From Gammaproteobacteria bacterium (lineage in GTDB: Bacteria > Pseudomonadota > Gammaproteobacteria > Burkholderiales > Burkholderiaceae_C), in assembly GCA_025359085.1 (NCBI GenBank), contig JANYHL010000095.1, positions 1-51,637 of the forward strand: a DNA stretch of 51,637 nt, written 5' to 3'. This document shows positions 19,351 through 27,972 of this stretch, piece by piece. How positions within the stretch are numbered: the stretch's first letter is position 1; every line of letters starts with the position of its first letter. Under the pieces are notes generated by a model. That model was not told the DNA's origin. It saw nothing but the letters and a program-made list of their open reading frames with translations, and made no database searches. The position numbers were made by a program, and so were the translations under genes.

Positions 19351-20234
19351 TACTTCAGGGCGTAACTGCCGGCAATACCCACAAACAAGGTGAAGCCGAG
19401 CCAGTGGTTCAGGCGAAAGGCCTTGAAGCAACCGTCGCGCGAGCGGCCGCGAATCAGCGTGTAATGCCAGGCTACCTGCCCGAAGGCGAGCGCAAATGCT
19501 ATATTAAACAGAGCACCTTGCGCATAGGGCATCAGGGCTGCATCCCAAATCAGCAGATAAGCCAGGTAGAAAAACAGCACCACCGGCACATCGAAGCGCC
19601 CCAGGGTGATGGCCGACGTCTTCAGGCCCAGGCGAAGGTCGTCATCGCGGTCGACCATGGCGTACTCGGTGTCATAGGCCAGTACCCAGAACAGGTTGCC
19701 CAACATCAGAAGCCAGGCCAGCCGCGGCACCTCCCCCAGCACCGCAGCGAACGCCATCGGAACACCCATGCCAAATGCCACGCCCAGCACCGCCTGCGGC
19801 ATCGCCACGAAACGTTTGGCGTAGGGGTAGGCCAACGTGATGGCCAGCGCGGCCCCTGACATGCCGATAGTGATGGCGTTGGTGCTCAGCACCAGGCCAA
19901 AGGCCAGCAGCGCCAGCGCGGCGCCCACGGCCAACGCCTCTTTCACCGACACGGCGCCGGTGGTCACGGGCCGCGCCGCCGTGCGCTTGACGTGGCGGTC
20001 AAAGTCGCGGTCGGCGACGTCATTGATGCAACAACCGGCGCTGCGCATCAGAATCGTGCCGAGCGTGAACACGGTCAACAAATGCCAGCCCGGGAAGCCA
20101 CCGGCGGCAAGCCACAAGGCGCTCAAGGTGGGCCACAGCAGCAACAGCCAGCCGGCCGGGCGGTTCCAGCGAATGAGATCAAGATACAGGGCGAATCGGG
20201 ATGGCAACGAGAAGCGAAACGGAGCGGATTTCAC
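19350..20234 (-). CDS. ubiA: 4-hydroxybenzoate polyprenyltransferase
   Basis: Membrane prenyltransferase that attaches the polyprenyl tail to 4-hydroxybenzoate in ubiquinone synthesis. It has about eight to nine helices. The first Asp-rich motif is [15 protein letters not shown], followed by RPVTTGAVS; the second is [13 protein letters not shown]. These bind the Mg-diphosphate of the prenyl donor. The start is uncertain: I chose GTG at 20234, giving 294 residues that fit relatives; a TTG at 20264 would extend towards the repeat. No strong ribosome binding site is seen at either. Confidence 0.92.
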   Translation of the reverse strand: MKSAPFRFSLPSRFALYLDLIRWNRPAGWLLLLWPTLSALWLAAGGFPGWHLLTVFTLGTILMRSAGCCINDVADRDFDRHVKRTAARPVTTGAVSVKEALAVGAALALLAFGLVLSTNAITIGMSGAALAITLAYPYAKRFVAMPQAVLGVAFGMGVPMAFAAVLGEVPRLAWLLMLGNLFWVLAYDTEYAMVDRDDDLRLGLKTSAITLGRFDVPVVLFFYLAYLLIWDAALMPYAQGALFNIAFALAFGQVAWHYTLIRGRSRDGCFKAFRLNHWLGFTLFVGIAGSYALK

Positions 20235-20265
20235 AATAATTTTTTGAAATGGGGAAAAATACAAG

Positions 20266-20323
20266 TATGCTATATATTTAATAGCTACTTACGTAATGAG
20301 TACGCTGGCTAGCGGCCTATTTG
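20266..20323 (-). repeat. Dispersed intergenic repeat, copy C
   Basis: In minus-strand orientation it reads ACAAATAGGCCGCTAGCC, then ACGTAAGTAGCTATTAAAT and a TATAGCATA end. It lies 15 bases after the oxyR stop codon, in the same direction as oxyR, between oxyR and ubiA. Confidence 0.8.
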
Positions 20324-20338
20324 TTATAAAAAAAATAA

Positions 20339-21292
20339 TCAAGACAAGCGCTGCACGCCCGGCAGCTCGCACGCATAGATGGCATTGCGCAGCGCCGCAA
20401 TCGCCTCATAACGCGTGAAGCTGCGCCGCCAAACCAGCACCACCCGGCGCTTGGGCGGATCACCTTCAAACGCCAGGTATTTGACATACGAGTTTTCATC
20501 ACGTTTGCGCCTGGGTTTGGCGGCCAGTGCCTCTTTGGGCACGCTCAGACGCGGCACCAGCGTGACCCCCATGCCGGCGGCCACCATGTGCTTGATGGTC
20601 TCGAGCGAAGAGCCTTCAAAACTCTTGCGAATACCCTCGACGTTGCTGGAAAAGCGCGCGAACTCCGGGCAAACCTCCAGCACATGGTCGCGAAAACAGT
20701 GGCCACTGCCCAGCAGCAGCATGGTTTCTTGCTTGAGTTGTTCGGTGCTCACCTGGGTCTGTTCGGCCAACGGATGGTTGAATGGCACCAGCGCCAAAAA
20801 CGGCTCGTCATACAGCGGCGCCATCGCCAACCCGGCATCCGGGAACGGCTCGGCCAGAATGGCGCAGTCAATCTCCCCGGTGCGCAACATCTCCAGCAGT
20901 TTGACGGTGAAATTTTCCTGCAGTATCAGCGGCATCTGCGGCGTGCGCTTAATCATCTGGCGCACCAGATCGGGCAGCAAATACGGGCCAATGGTGTAGA
21001 TGATGCCCAGCGTGAGCGGCCCGGCCAAGGGGTCTTTGCCGAGCTTGGCAAGTTCCTTGATGGCGGCAGCCTGCTCCAGCACGCTCTGCGCCTGGCGCAC
21101 GATTTCTTCACCCAAGTGCGTCACACTGACTTCATTGGCGCTGCGCTCAAACAGCTTGACGTCGAGCTCTTCTTCGAGCTTCTTCACCGCCACCGAGAGC
21201 GTCGGCTGCGACACATAGCAGGCCTGCGCCGCCTTGCCAAAGTGACGCTCGCGCGCCACCGCCACAATGTATTTGAGTTCAGTCAGGGTCAT
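20339..21292 (-). CDS. oxyR: Hydrogen peroxide sensor, LysR family
   Basis: A 317-residue LysR-type activator. The N-terminal helix-turn-helix includes FGKAAQACYVSQPTLSVAV. The regulatory domain has GHCFRDHVLEVC, placing the redox cysteines at residues 199 and 208, the same numbers as in E. coli OxyR; oxidation to a disulfide switches on peroxide-defence genes. GIIYTIGPYLLP and GMGVTLVP are also OxyR-like. No katG or ahpC is adjacent. The ubiA gene lies downstream on the same strand after a repeat copy. Confidence 0.95.
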   Translation of the reverse strand: MTLTELKYIVAVARERHFGKAAQACYVSQPTLSVAVKKLEEELDVKLFERSANEVSVTHLGEEIVRQAQSVLEQAAAIKELAKLGKDPLAGPLTLGIIYTIGPYLLPDLVRQMIKRTPQMPLILQENFTVKLLEMLRTGEIDCAILAEPFPDAGLAMAPLYDEPFLALVPFNHPLAEQTQVSTEQLKQETMLLLGSGHCFRDHVLEVCPEFARFSSNVEGIRKSFEGSSLETIKHMVAAGMGVTLVPRLSVPKEALAAKPRRKRDENSYVKYLAFEGDPPKRRVVLVWRRSFTRYEAIAALRNAIYACELPGVQRLS

Positions 21293-21344
21293 GAGGCTAT
21301 TGTCCTACCAGTGAGCATCAGGCGCAGCCAGGACAACGCAGCAC

Positions 21345-21662
21345 TCAGCGCGGCATCCAGGCGCCGCAGGCCCAGCACTGCTCGAAACCGCCTTCAACCA
21401 GTTCGCCGCAGCTGCATTGCCAGCGGTGCTGCGGCACATGCTGCAGGTGATGCAGCAGCTCGCGCGCCCGCACCTCATACGCTGCGTCCTGAATCCAGAC
21501 CTCGGGCAGACACTGGTCGGGCGGCATCCCGCCGGCCACACTGCTCAAATACTGGCGCTGCACGCTGGCGCCAATGCCTTCGACCTGGAGCGCATCGGCC
21601 CACAATGTGGCAATGGCGAGGTTGGGAGCTTGGGTCAGGCGCAGCATGATGGCCTTGAGCAT
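21345..21662 (-). CDS. DUF2007-type protein with zinc ribbon
   Basis: A 105-residue protein starting MLKAIMLRLTQAPNL, resembling the DUF2007 (putative signal-transducing) family, in which NLAIATLWADALQVEGI is the conserved first half. The C-terminus WQCSCGELVEGGFEQCWACG carries CxC and CxxC pairs that look like a zinc ribbon. Molecular function is unknown. It lies 41 bases downstream of the phosphoesterase gene on the same strand. A longer frame to 21791 reads into that gene and is not supported. Confidence 0.72.
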   Translation of the reverse strand: MLKAIMLRLTQAPNLAIATLWADALQVEGIGASVQRQYLSSVAGGMPPDQCLPEVWIQDAAYEVRARELLHHLQHVPQHRWQCSCGELVEGGFEQCWACGAWMPR

Positions 21663-21703
21663 AAGGGATTCACAGTTCGCCTTCCTGAAAGCGGCGCAGC
21701 GCT

Positions 21704-22540
21704 TCAAGGCACTTCGATCACCAGGTCGGGCCGAAAGCCCACCTGCTCGTTCTTGCTGGCGTAGCCCAGCGGGTTGGCCACTACCCGGCAAGCGAAGTCT
21801 CGCCCCTCTGCGTTGCCCTCGACCACATAGTCGTTGGCGCAGTGCAGGTGGCCGTGCAACCAGAGCTGCGCATAGGGCAGCAGCTCGTCCAGCGCGTTGC
21901 AGAATCCGGCCGTGCCCGGCGTCAAACCATAGCGGGCGTCGGCACTGCGCAGACTCGGGGCAAAGTGCGTCACCACGACGGTGCTGCCGTCAAACGGCTG
22001 GCGCAATGCCTGGCGCAGCCAGTCCTGGGCGACGAGCGACAACGCGCGGATCGCGTCGGCCAGCATCGGCGCGCCCTGGCGCAGGGTGGTGTTCTTGCGC
22101 AAATAGTAGTCAGCCGCGCGGTAGGCTTTTTGGCGCAATTGCAGCTGCCGGGTCAAATCAATTTCAGCGCCTGCGAACGCGTCAAAGTCGCTCCACAGCG
22201 TCGAGCCGATGAAGCGCACCCGGCCCAGGGTCAACACTTCACGCTCCAGCCAGGTGATGCCAAGGCGGTCGCAGGTGTCACGCAGCCTGGCATGCGTCTG
22301 CGCATAGTCCAGTCCGTCATATTCATGGTTGCCGGGCACATAAAGTACCTGGGGCCAGGGCGCACCTGGCTGCAGCGGTGAGAAGCGTGCCAGTCCGAAA
22401 TCGCTCTCCGTCAAGCGGGAACCCACCTGGTAGGAGCCGATGTCACCGGCCAGCACCAACACGTCAACGTCCGGCGCCGCCTTGGCTACAAAATCGGGGC
22501 AGCGCTCCAGGTGAAGATCGGAAATGAGCTGTAGTCGCAT
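21704..22540 (-). CDS. Calcineurin-like metallophosphoesterase
   Basis: A 278-residue protein with the whole metallophosphoesterase motif series: SDLHLE (D-x-H), LAGDIG, PGNHEYDG, VVTHFAPS and HGHLH. These ligate two metals and place the phosphoester. No signal peptide is seen, so it is probably cytoplasmic. The substrate is not predictable. It lies 56 bases after the sensor kinase operon on the same strand and may be co-transcribed with it. Confidence 0.87.
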   Translation of the reverse strand: MRLQLISDLHLERCPDFVAKAAPDVDVLVLAGDIGSYQVGSRLTESDFGLARFSPLQPGAPWPQVLYVPGNHEYDGLDYAQTHARLRDTCDRLGITWLEREVLTLGRVRFIGSTLWSDFDAFAGAEIDLTRQLQLRQKAYRAADYYLRKNTTLRQGAPMLADAIRALSLVAQDWLRQALRQPFDGSTVVVTHFAPSLRSADARYGLTPGTAGFCNALDELLPYAQLWLHGHLHCANDYVVEGNAEGRDFACRVVANPLGYASKNEQVGFRPDLVIEVP

Positions 22541-22596
22541 GAGGAACAGAGTCTAAGGGCGACGCGCAGGGCGGCGCCACGGGCAGCGGACGCGCC

Positions 22597-23967
22597 TCAC
22601 GCGGCGGGCAACACGATGTCCAGCTGGGCGCCGCCATTCTCGGCGCGCGACAGCGTCAATTCACCTTGATGACTGGCCACCAGATCGCTGACCACCGCCA
22701 ACCCTATGCCATGGCCCGGCACCTGTTCGTCCAGGCGCACCCGGCGCTGCAGCACCGCTTGCGGATCGCCAAAACCGGGGCCATCATCAACGACACGGAT
22801 GTGCAGGCGCCCGGCCTCCAGCCAGAGCCGCGCCGTCACCGTGTGACGCGCCCACTTGGCCGCGTTGTCCAGCACGTTGCCCAGCATCTCGAAGGCGTCG
22901 CCTTCATCGATGCGCCAGCTCAGCTCGGGCGGGCAGTCCAGCGCCAACAGCAGCTGCTTGTCCAGATAAACCTTGGCCAGCGAGTCGCCAATCCGCTGCA
23001 GCACCGGCGCCAGTGCCAGCGGCGGGGCAAAAAGCGCGGCGCCACTGGCGCCCGCCCGGCCCAACTGATGGCGCACGATGTCGTCCATGCGGCTCACCTG
23101 CTCGGCCACCAGCGTCGGCAACTGGCTCGGCTCAGGCAAGGCGGCCCGCAACACCGCCAGCGGCGTCTTGAGGCTGTGCGCCAGGTCATCGAGCGCATGC
23201 TTGTAGCGCGTTTGCCGCGAACGCTCCTGGTCAATCAAGGTGTTGAGATTGTGGGTCAGGCCGGCCAACTCACGCGGGTAGCGCCCCTGCACCCTGGTTT
23301 GTTCGCCCTGCTCGATGTGCTGGACTTCCCGCGTCATGCGCGCCAGCGGCGCCAGCCCCCAGCGCAGCAGCAGGGTCTGCATGAGCAACAGCAGCAGCCC
23401 GCTGCCCCCGAGCCAGCGCCACAGCGTGCCCTCGAAAGCCGCCAATTCGCGATCCAACACCGCTTTGTCTTCCAGCACCGAAAACACCAGCGACGCCGTG
23501 CGCGCCCGATCCGACCACTTGACCGCATAGGTGGCGGCCAGAAACCCCGCGGCGGCGGCTGGCTTGTCACTGCCCGGCACCGGCGGCGCGAGCAAGATTT
23601 CGAAGCGCCACTCACCCGTGGTCAACTGGCGCTGAAACGGCAAATTGAGCCCCAGCGTCGAGGCCGATTGCCATTCTTCAACCCGTTCGGCATTGGCAAT
23701 GTTGGCGTACAGCCCCGATGCGGGCACCGACAGGCGCGGTTCGGCCAGCGCGGCGGGCATCAGCAAAGTGCCCTGAGCATTGAGTTCGGCGCCGGCCATC
23801 AGCAGGTAAATGGTGGCTTGCAGGCGGGCAAAGCGGGCGGCGCGAACGCTGTCGGCATGCGCTTGTTGCACCGCCGAGCCGGCCCCCGCCAAAAAGGCCA
23901 GCAACACCAGCGCGGCACCCCACACCAGGCGCGCGCGGATGGACAGGGTGGCGAGTGGCGCCATCAA
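22597..23967 (-). CDS. PhoQ-like sensor histidine kinase
   Basis: A 456-residue membrane kinase with an N-terminal helix (LVWGAALVLLAFLAGAG), a periplasmic sensor of about 150 residues, a second helix near residue 200 and a HAMP-like segment (PLARMTREVQHIEQG). The phospho-acceptor box is LDDLAHSLKTPLAVL, characteristic of PhoQ-type kinases. The ATP site shows NVLDNAAKWA, VDDGPGFG and GHGIGLAVV. It overlaps the response-regulator gene by four bases, so the two form a pair. The stimulus is unknown; the PepSY gene upstream may be a target or modulator. Confidence 0.9.
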   Translation of the reverse strand: MMAPLATLSIRARLVWGAALVLLAFLAGAGSAVQQAHADSVRAARFARLQATIYLLMAGAELNAQGTLLMPAALAEPRLSVPASGLYANIANAERVEEWQSASTLGLNLPFQRQLTTGEWRFEILLAPPVPGSDKPAAAAGFLAATYAVKWSDRARTASLVFSVLEDKAVLDRELAAFEGTLWRWLGGSGLLLLLMQTLLLRWGLAPLARMTREVQHIEQGEQTRVQGRYPRELAGLTHNLNTLIDQERSRQTRYKHALDDLAHSLKTPLAVLRAALPEPSQLPTLVAEQVSRMDDIVRHQLGRAGASGAALFAPPLALAPVLQRIGDSLAKVYLDKQLLLALDCPPELSWRIDEGDAFEMLGNVLDNAAKWARHTVTARLWLEAGRLHIRVVDDGPGFGDPQAVLQRRVRLDEQVPGHGIGLAVVSDLVASHQGELTLSRAENGGAQLDIVLPAA

Positions 23968-24635
23968 ACCAGCACGAAGCGGTAGCCGCGTCCGCGCAGG
24001 GTTTCGATCGGCAGCAGCAGGCCCTCGGGATCGAGCTTGCGCCGTACGCGCCCCACCAGCACTTCCAGCACATTGCTGTCGCGGTCTTCATCGTGCGGGT
24101 ACAGGTAGTCCGACAGCTCCTGCTTGGTCACCACCCGGGCGCGCTCGCGCACCAGATATTCGAGCACCCGGTATTCAAAGGCCGTCAGCTCCAGTGGCAC
24201 CTCGTGCAGGCGCGCGCGTTGGGCCGAAAAGTCGATTTGCAGCGCCCCCAGTGTCAGCACGTCTGAGGCCGCCTTGAGCGAGCGTCGCAGCAGCGCCTTG
24301 ACGCGTGCGGCCAGCTCCGGGTATTCAAAGGGTTTGACCAGGTAGTCGTCGGCGCCGGCTTCGAGCCCCTGCACCTTGTCTTGCCAGCTGCCGCGTGCGG
24401 TCAGAATCAGAATCGGCAGGGTGCGGCCCTCGCCGCGCAGCGTTTGCACCACCGTCAGGCCATTCACTTTGGGCAAGCCCAGATCGACAATCGCCAGGTC
24501 CAGCGGATACTCGCGCGCCTGAAACAAACCATCGGCGCCGTCCGCCGCCTGGTCCACGCGGTAACCATCGGCCTCGAGCTGGCGCTTCAGGCCCAGTCGC
24601 AACACCGCATCATCCTCGATCAACAGCAGGCGCAT
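23964..24635 (-). CDS. PhoP-like OmpR-family response regulator
   Basis: A 223-residue regulator. The receiver shows the acidic pair in LLIEDDAVLR, the phospho-acceptor Asp in IVDLGLPKVNG, the conserved Thr in ILTARG, and Lys in LVKPFEYPELAAR. The winged-helix output domain ends in NVLEVLVGRVRRKLD and TLRGRGYRFVL. It is the partner of the overlapping PhoQ-like kinase. OmpR-family regulators bind direct repeats spaced at 11 bp; such a repeat (CTGAAC twice) lies before the glycine-zipper gene at 25540. Confidence 0.93.
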   Translation of the reverse strand: MRLLLIEDDAVLRLGLKRQLEADGYRVDQAADGADGLFQAREYPLDLAIVDLGLPKVNGLTVVQTLRGEGRTLPILILTARGSWQDKVQGLEAGADDYLVKPFEYPELAARVKALLRRSLKAASDVLTLGALQIDFSAQRARLHEVPLELTAFEYRVLEYLVRERARVVTKQELSDYLYPHDEDRDSNVLEVLVGRVRRKLDPEGLLLPIETLRGRGYRFVLV

Positions 24636-24658
24636 GACTAATTGCCGTTCAAGCTGGC

Positions 24659-24895
24659 CTACAGCACGCGCCCACTGGCGGCGTCGATCAGGATCACCTT
24701 GACTTCACCCTGGGCGCTGAGCACCTTCACGCGCCACACCAGGCGCCCGTCGCGCTCGGTCCTTTCTACCGACAGCACGCGAGCGCCACTGACTTGCTGC
24801 GCCACCGCCGCCGCTTGGTCACGGCTGACGTCGGCCCAGGCTGGCATGCCTACGGCCATCAACAAGACACAAAGCAGGGTAGAAATCGATTTCAT
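24659..24895 (-). CDS. Exported PepSY-domain protein
   Basis: A 78-residue protein with a signal peptide (MKSISTLLCVLLMAVG, cleavage near PAWA) and one PepSY domain: SRDQAAAVAQQVSGARVLSV, WRVKVLSAQGEVKVILID and ASGRVL. PepSY domains are small periplasmic modules often encoded beside two-component systems. It ends 23 bases before the response regulator gene, so it is probably the first cistron of that operon. The start at 24895 was taken for the signal peptide. Confidence 0.85.
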   Translation of the reverse strand: MKSISTLLCVLLMAVGMPAWADVSRDQAAAVAQQVSGARVLSVERTERDGRLVWRVKVLSAQGEVKVILIDAASGRVL

Positions 24896-24994
24896 GGTGT
24901 ACCAGCGCGTGAAAAAGAGGGACAGATGACAAACGCCAGCCATGGTACTACCGCCAATGCGGCAGACCCCGGCTGATGATGGCGTAGCGCCTTT

Positions 24995-25540
24995 TTATTG
25001 CTCCATCGGCTGCACCGTCACGCGCACCGGCAGGTTGTAGCCCGGGTTGCTGCGCATCACGGTGGTGTATTGCTGGCCGCGGTATTCATAGGTCACGCGG
25101 TAGCCATTGATGCGCGATTGCGGGTCATACACGGTGCGGCAGCGCTGCACTTCGCGTTGCCCGTCCTGGTACTGCGGATATTGCGGATATTGCGAATACT
25201 GCGGGCGTTGGTCGCGGTTTTCGAACCGGTCGCCGGTGATGGCGCCCAGCACCACGCCGAGTGCCGTGGCCGCGTCTTTGCCGCTCCCGCCGCCGATCTG
25301 GTGCCCCAGCACACCCCCGGCCAGGCCACCGACGATGGCGCCGCCGTATTGACGGTCTTGCGATTCATAAGCGCCGCGGCGGTTTTCGTTGATCCATTGA
25401 CTGCTGCACTCATTGCGCGGCACATTGACGGTTTCATACTGCGGCTCGGCGCTGCGAACCCGCGCGTTGTCGGTGAAGCTCTGCGCTTGGGCAGCGAGCA
25501 AGGTGGTGGCAAACAAACTGGCAATAACAAGACGTTTCAT
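24995..25540 (-). CDS. Glycine-zipper 2TM surface protein
   Basis: A 181-residue exported protein. A signal peptide (MKRLVIASLFATTLLAAQA) is followed by a glycine-zipper segment (GGAIVGGLAGGVLGHQIGGG, then ALGVVLGAITGDR), the 2TM motif of outer-membrane proteins such as SlyB. A Tyr/Gln/Pro repeat (QYSQYPQYPQYQ) follows, then a beta-rich tail (CRTVYDPQSRINGYRVTYEY). It is likely a surface-layer or envelope protein. A tandem CTGAAC site lies 47-63 bases upstream, suggesting control by the neighbouring PhoP-like regulator. Confidence 0.83.
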   Translation of the reverse strand: MKRLVIASLFATTLLAAQAQSFTDNARVRSAEPQYETVNVPRNECSSQWINENRRGAYESQDRQYGGAIVGGLAGGVLGHQIGGGSGKDAATALGVVLGAITGDRFENRDQRPQYSQYPQYPQYQDGQREVQRCRTVYDPQSRINGYRVTYEYRGQQYTTVMRSNPGYNLPVRVTVQPMEQ

Positions 25541-25586
25541 GGAAAGCTCCTTGGGTTGGTATGGAGCGTAGTGTGTGTGGACCTGT

Positions 25587-25603
25587 CTGAACGCAAGCTG
25601 AAC
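25587..25603 (-). promoter_or_regulatory. Tandem CTGAAC site (candidate PhoP-type box)
   Basis: Exact hexamer repeats CTGAAC at 25587-25592 and 25598-25603, an 11-bp period (five-base spacer). In the direction of the downstream gene they read GTTCAG-N5-GTTCAG. This geometry is the classic site for OmpR/PhoP-family dimers. The box lies 47-63 bases before the start codon of the glycine-zipper gene, close to where the -35 region would be; a weak TACGCT could serve as -10. Binding by the adjacent regulator is inferred. Confidence 0.45.
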
Positions 25604-25828
25604 AAGATTCAAATAGTTGGAGAGCCTGTTAATTTCACAGGTCTTGAAGATCCGGGCGAACTGATGCGATTGATGTTTGTCGGTCGGTTTGCCCTCGCTC
25701 GCCAGTATCAGGTTCCCGGTAAGCGAATTTCCGGAATTGGGTTATCCGTCAACTGCCGCTCGTGAAGGTGAAGAACCTGAATGCCTATTTTTATGCAATG
25801 GTATCTACAAATATGTAATATACGTTGC

Positions 25829-26779
25829 ATGAAAAAATGGTATTCCTTGATCATCAGCCTCCCCACAGAAAACGCCAATGAACGGATGCGGGCCTGGCGC
25901 GCACTCAAGGCTGCAGGCGCGGCAGTCCTGCGCGACGGCGTTTATCTGATGCCCGACAGACCGGCTTGTCGCCAATGTCTGGAAGGCGTGGCAGCCGATG
26001 TGGTGTCCGCAGGCGGCATCGCCTATGTCATTCGGTTGGAGGAACCTGATGCTACAAATTTCATCTCCCTGTTTGACCGCAACGCAGAGTACGCGGTGTT
26101 GCTGGAAGAAGTCTGCAAGGCTCGAAATGGGGTCAGTGACCGCAGCGCTCCACAAATCATCAAGCAAACCCGAAAACTTCGCAAAAGCTTCACCAGTCTG
26201 ACGGAAATTGATTTCTTTGGCTCAGAAGCGCAGAAGCAGACCCAGGCGGCCTTGCAAGAGCTGGAACTGGCGCTGGCACGCCTTCTTTCCCCCGATGAGC
26301 CTAGCCAACTTGACGGAAAAATAAAACGCCTGCAATTGAAGAACTTTCAGGGCAAGACCTGGGCGACGCGACAGCGACCCTGGGTGGATCGACTGGCGTG
26401 CGCTTGGTTGATCAAACGCTTCATTGATAGCAAAGCCAGCTTTCTTTGGCTCGACTCCCCCAAGAAATGCCCGGCGAAGGCCCTTGGTTTTGATTTTGAT
26501 GGTGCGGCCTTCAGCCATGTGGGTGCAAAAGTGACTTTCGAAGTCATGCTGGCCAGCTTCGGCTTGGAGACGCCAGCGCTGCAGCGCATGGGGCATCTGG
26601 TTCACTTCCTTGATGTGGGTGGGATGCAACCGCCTGAGGCGTCAGGCATAGAGTGTGTTTTGGCCGGGTTGCGCGATTCCATTCCTGACGACGACCGTTT
26701 TATCAAAGCCGCCTTCGGTATTTTTGATGGCCTTCTCAAGACGTTTTCCAAGGAGGTGATTCCACATGGCGCATCCTGA
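25829..26779 (+). CDS. chrB: Chromate resistance regulator/sensor ChrB
   Basis: A 316-residue ChrB-family protein. The N-terminal part (LIISLPTENANERMRAWRAL, DGVYLMPDRP) has a DNA-binding-like fold used in known ChrB regulators. The C-terminal chromate-resistance domain shows RQRPWVDRLACAWLIKRFID, DGAAFSHVGAKVTFEVML and HFLDVGG. ChrB represses chrA and responds to chromate in characterised strains. The ATG at 25829 (MKKWYSL) fits the family; the extension to 25781 does not. chrA begins inside its last codons (14-base overlap), so the two are coupled. Confidence 0.9.
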   Translation: MKKWYSLIISLPTENANERMRAWRALKAAGAAVLRDGVYLMPDRPACRQCLEGVAADVVSAGGIAYVIRLEEPDATNFISLFDRNAEYAVLLEEVCKARNGVSDRSAPQIIKQTRKLRKSFTSLTEIDFFGSEAQKQTQAALQELELALARLLSPDEPSQLDGKIKRLQLKNFQGKTWATRQRPWVDRLACAWLIKRFIDSKASFLWLDSPKKCPAKALGFDFDGAAFSHVGAKVTFEVMLASFGLETPALQRMGHLVHFLDVGGMQPPEASGIECVLAGLRDSIPDDDRFIKAAFGIFDGLLKTFSKEVIPHGAS

Positions 26780-27959
26780 CGGTCCATCTTTAGACGCTGG
26801 CGCTGCAATCAAGTACAGCTTATGGCAACTGGTGAGTTACTTCCTGCGCCTGGGTAGCCTGGGCTTTGGGGGTCCGATCGCCTTGGTGGGCTCTATGCGC
26901 CGCGACTTGGTGGAGCAGCGCGGCTGGATCAGCGAGTCTGATTACAAGGAAGGGCTGGCACTGGCGCAACTCGCCCCCGGACCACTGGCAGCACAAACCG
27001 CGATCTATATGGGATACGTCCATTACCGCATCATGGGGGCGACATTGACGGGACTGGCCTTCGTTTTACCTTCCTTTTTTATGGTGGTGGCACTGGGTTG
27101 GGCGTACCGCGAGTTCGGCGGACTAACCTGGATGCAGTCGGTGTTTTACGGTGTGGGGGCGGCAGTGATTGGCATCATTGCGATGAGCGCACACAAACTA
27201 ACCGTCAAAAGCGTGGGTAACGACAAGCTGCTGTGGGCCATTTTTCTGATTCTCGCGGGTGTGACCGTGATCACCGAATCCGAGAGTGCCTGGCTTTTCC
27301 TTGCCGCGGGCATCGTGGTTTGGCTCTGGCGTGCGCCCCCCCAGCGTTGGAGTGGCGGCACATTGGCCGCCATCGCCCCGATGGATATGCCGCAAACAAG
27401 CGCCTTATTGACGACCCTGGATTGGTCTTTGCTGACGCAAATCGGACTGTTCTTTGCCAAGGCAGGGGCCTTCGTGTTTGGCTCCGGTCTGGCCATCGTG
27501 CCCTTCCTTTATGGCGGTGTCGTCACCGAACACCACTGGCTCAATGACAAACAGTTTGTCGATGCCGTGGCAGTGGCCATGATCACCCCCGGGCCGGTGG
27601 TCATCACGGTTGGCTTCATTGGCTACCTCGTCGCAGGCTTTCCAGGCGCTTGTGTTGCCGCACTGGGCACCTTCCTGCCTTGTTACTTCTTCACCATCAT
27701 TCCCGCTCCTTACTTCAAGAAGTACGGCAAGCTCCCGGCGATTGTGGCGTTTGTGGATGGCGTGACAGCCGCGGCGGTCGGGGCCATTACCGGCTCGGTC
27801 ATCGTCATCTCCAAGCGATCCATCGTAGATATACCGACGGCACTCATGGCGCTTGCCACCATCGCCTTGCTCTGGAAATACAAGAAGCTCCAAGAACCCG
27901 TGGTGGTGGTGGGTGCCGCCTTGATCGGGCTTGCGCTCTATCCCTTACTGCATTCATAA
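26766..27959 (+). CDS. chrA: Chromate efflux transporter ChrA (CHR family)
   Basis: A 397-residue inner-membrane protein of the two-domain CHR type, extruding chromate from the cytoplasm. Each half has a CHR domain: the first shows LRLGSLGFGGPIALVG and ALAQLAPGPLAAQ, and the second FFAKAGAFVFGSGLAIVPFL and AMITPGPVVITVGFIGYL. Its GTG/ATG context gives ATG 26766 preceded by AAGGAGG. It overlaps chrB and is followed after 13 bases by a damaged gene of the same resistance family. Confidence 0.95.
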   Translation: MAHPDGPSLDAGAAIKYSLWQLVSYFLRLGSLGFGGPIALVGSMRRDLVEQRGWISESDYKEGLALAQLAPGPLAAQTAIYMGYVHYRIMGATLTGLAFVLPSFFMVVALGWAYREFGGLTWMQSVFYGVGAAVIGIIAMSAHKLTVKSVGNDKLLWAIFLILAGVTVITESESAWLFLAAGIVVWLWRAPPQRWSGGTLAAIAPMDMPQTSALLTTLDWSLLTQIGLFFAKAGAFVFGSGLAIVPFLYGGVVTEHHWLNDKQFVDAVAVAMITPGPVVITVGFIGYLVAGFPGACVAALGTFLPCYFFTIIPAPYFKKYGKLPAIVAFVDGVTAAAVGAITGSVIVISKRSIVDIPTALMALATIALLWKYKKLQEPVVVVGAALIGLALYPLLHS

Positions 27960-27972
27960 AGAGAAACAAAAC

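Noticed and set aside
22666..23985. Long plus-strand frame opposite the sensor kinase
   Set aside because: Arg/Gln/His-rich translation without motifs, antisense to a complete PhoQ-like kinase.
25160..25205. Short tandem repeat (GGATATTGC units) as a minisatellite
   Set aside because: It encodes the Gln-Tyr-Pro repeat of the glycine-zipper protein; no evidence for a separate element.
25850..25866. Second FNR-like site near the chrB start (TTGATCATCAG)
   Set aside because: The spacing between half-sites is one base, not four, and the site lies inside the coding region.
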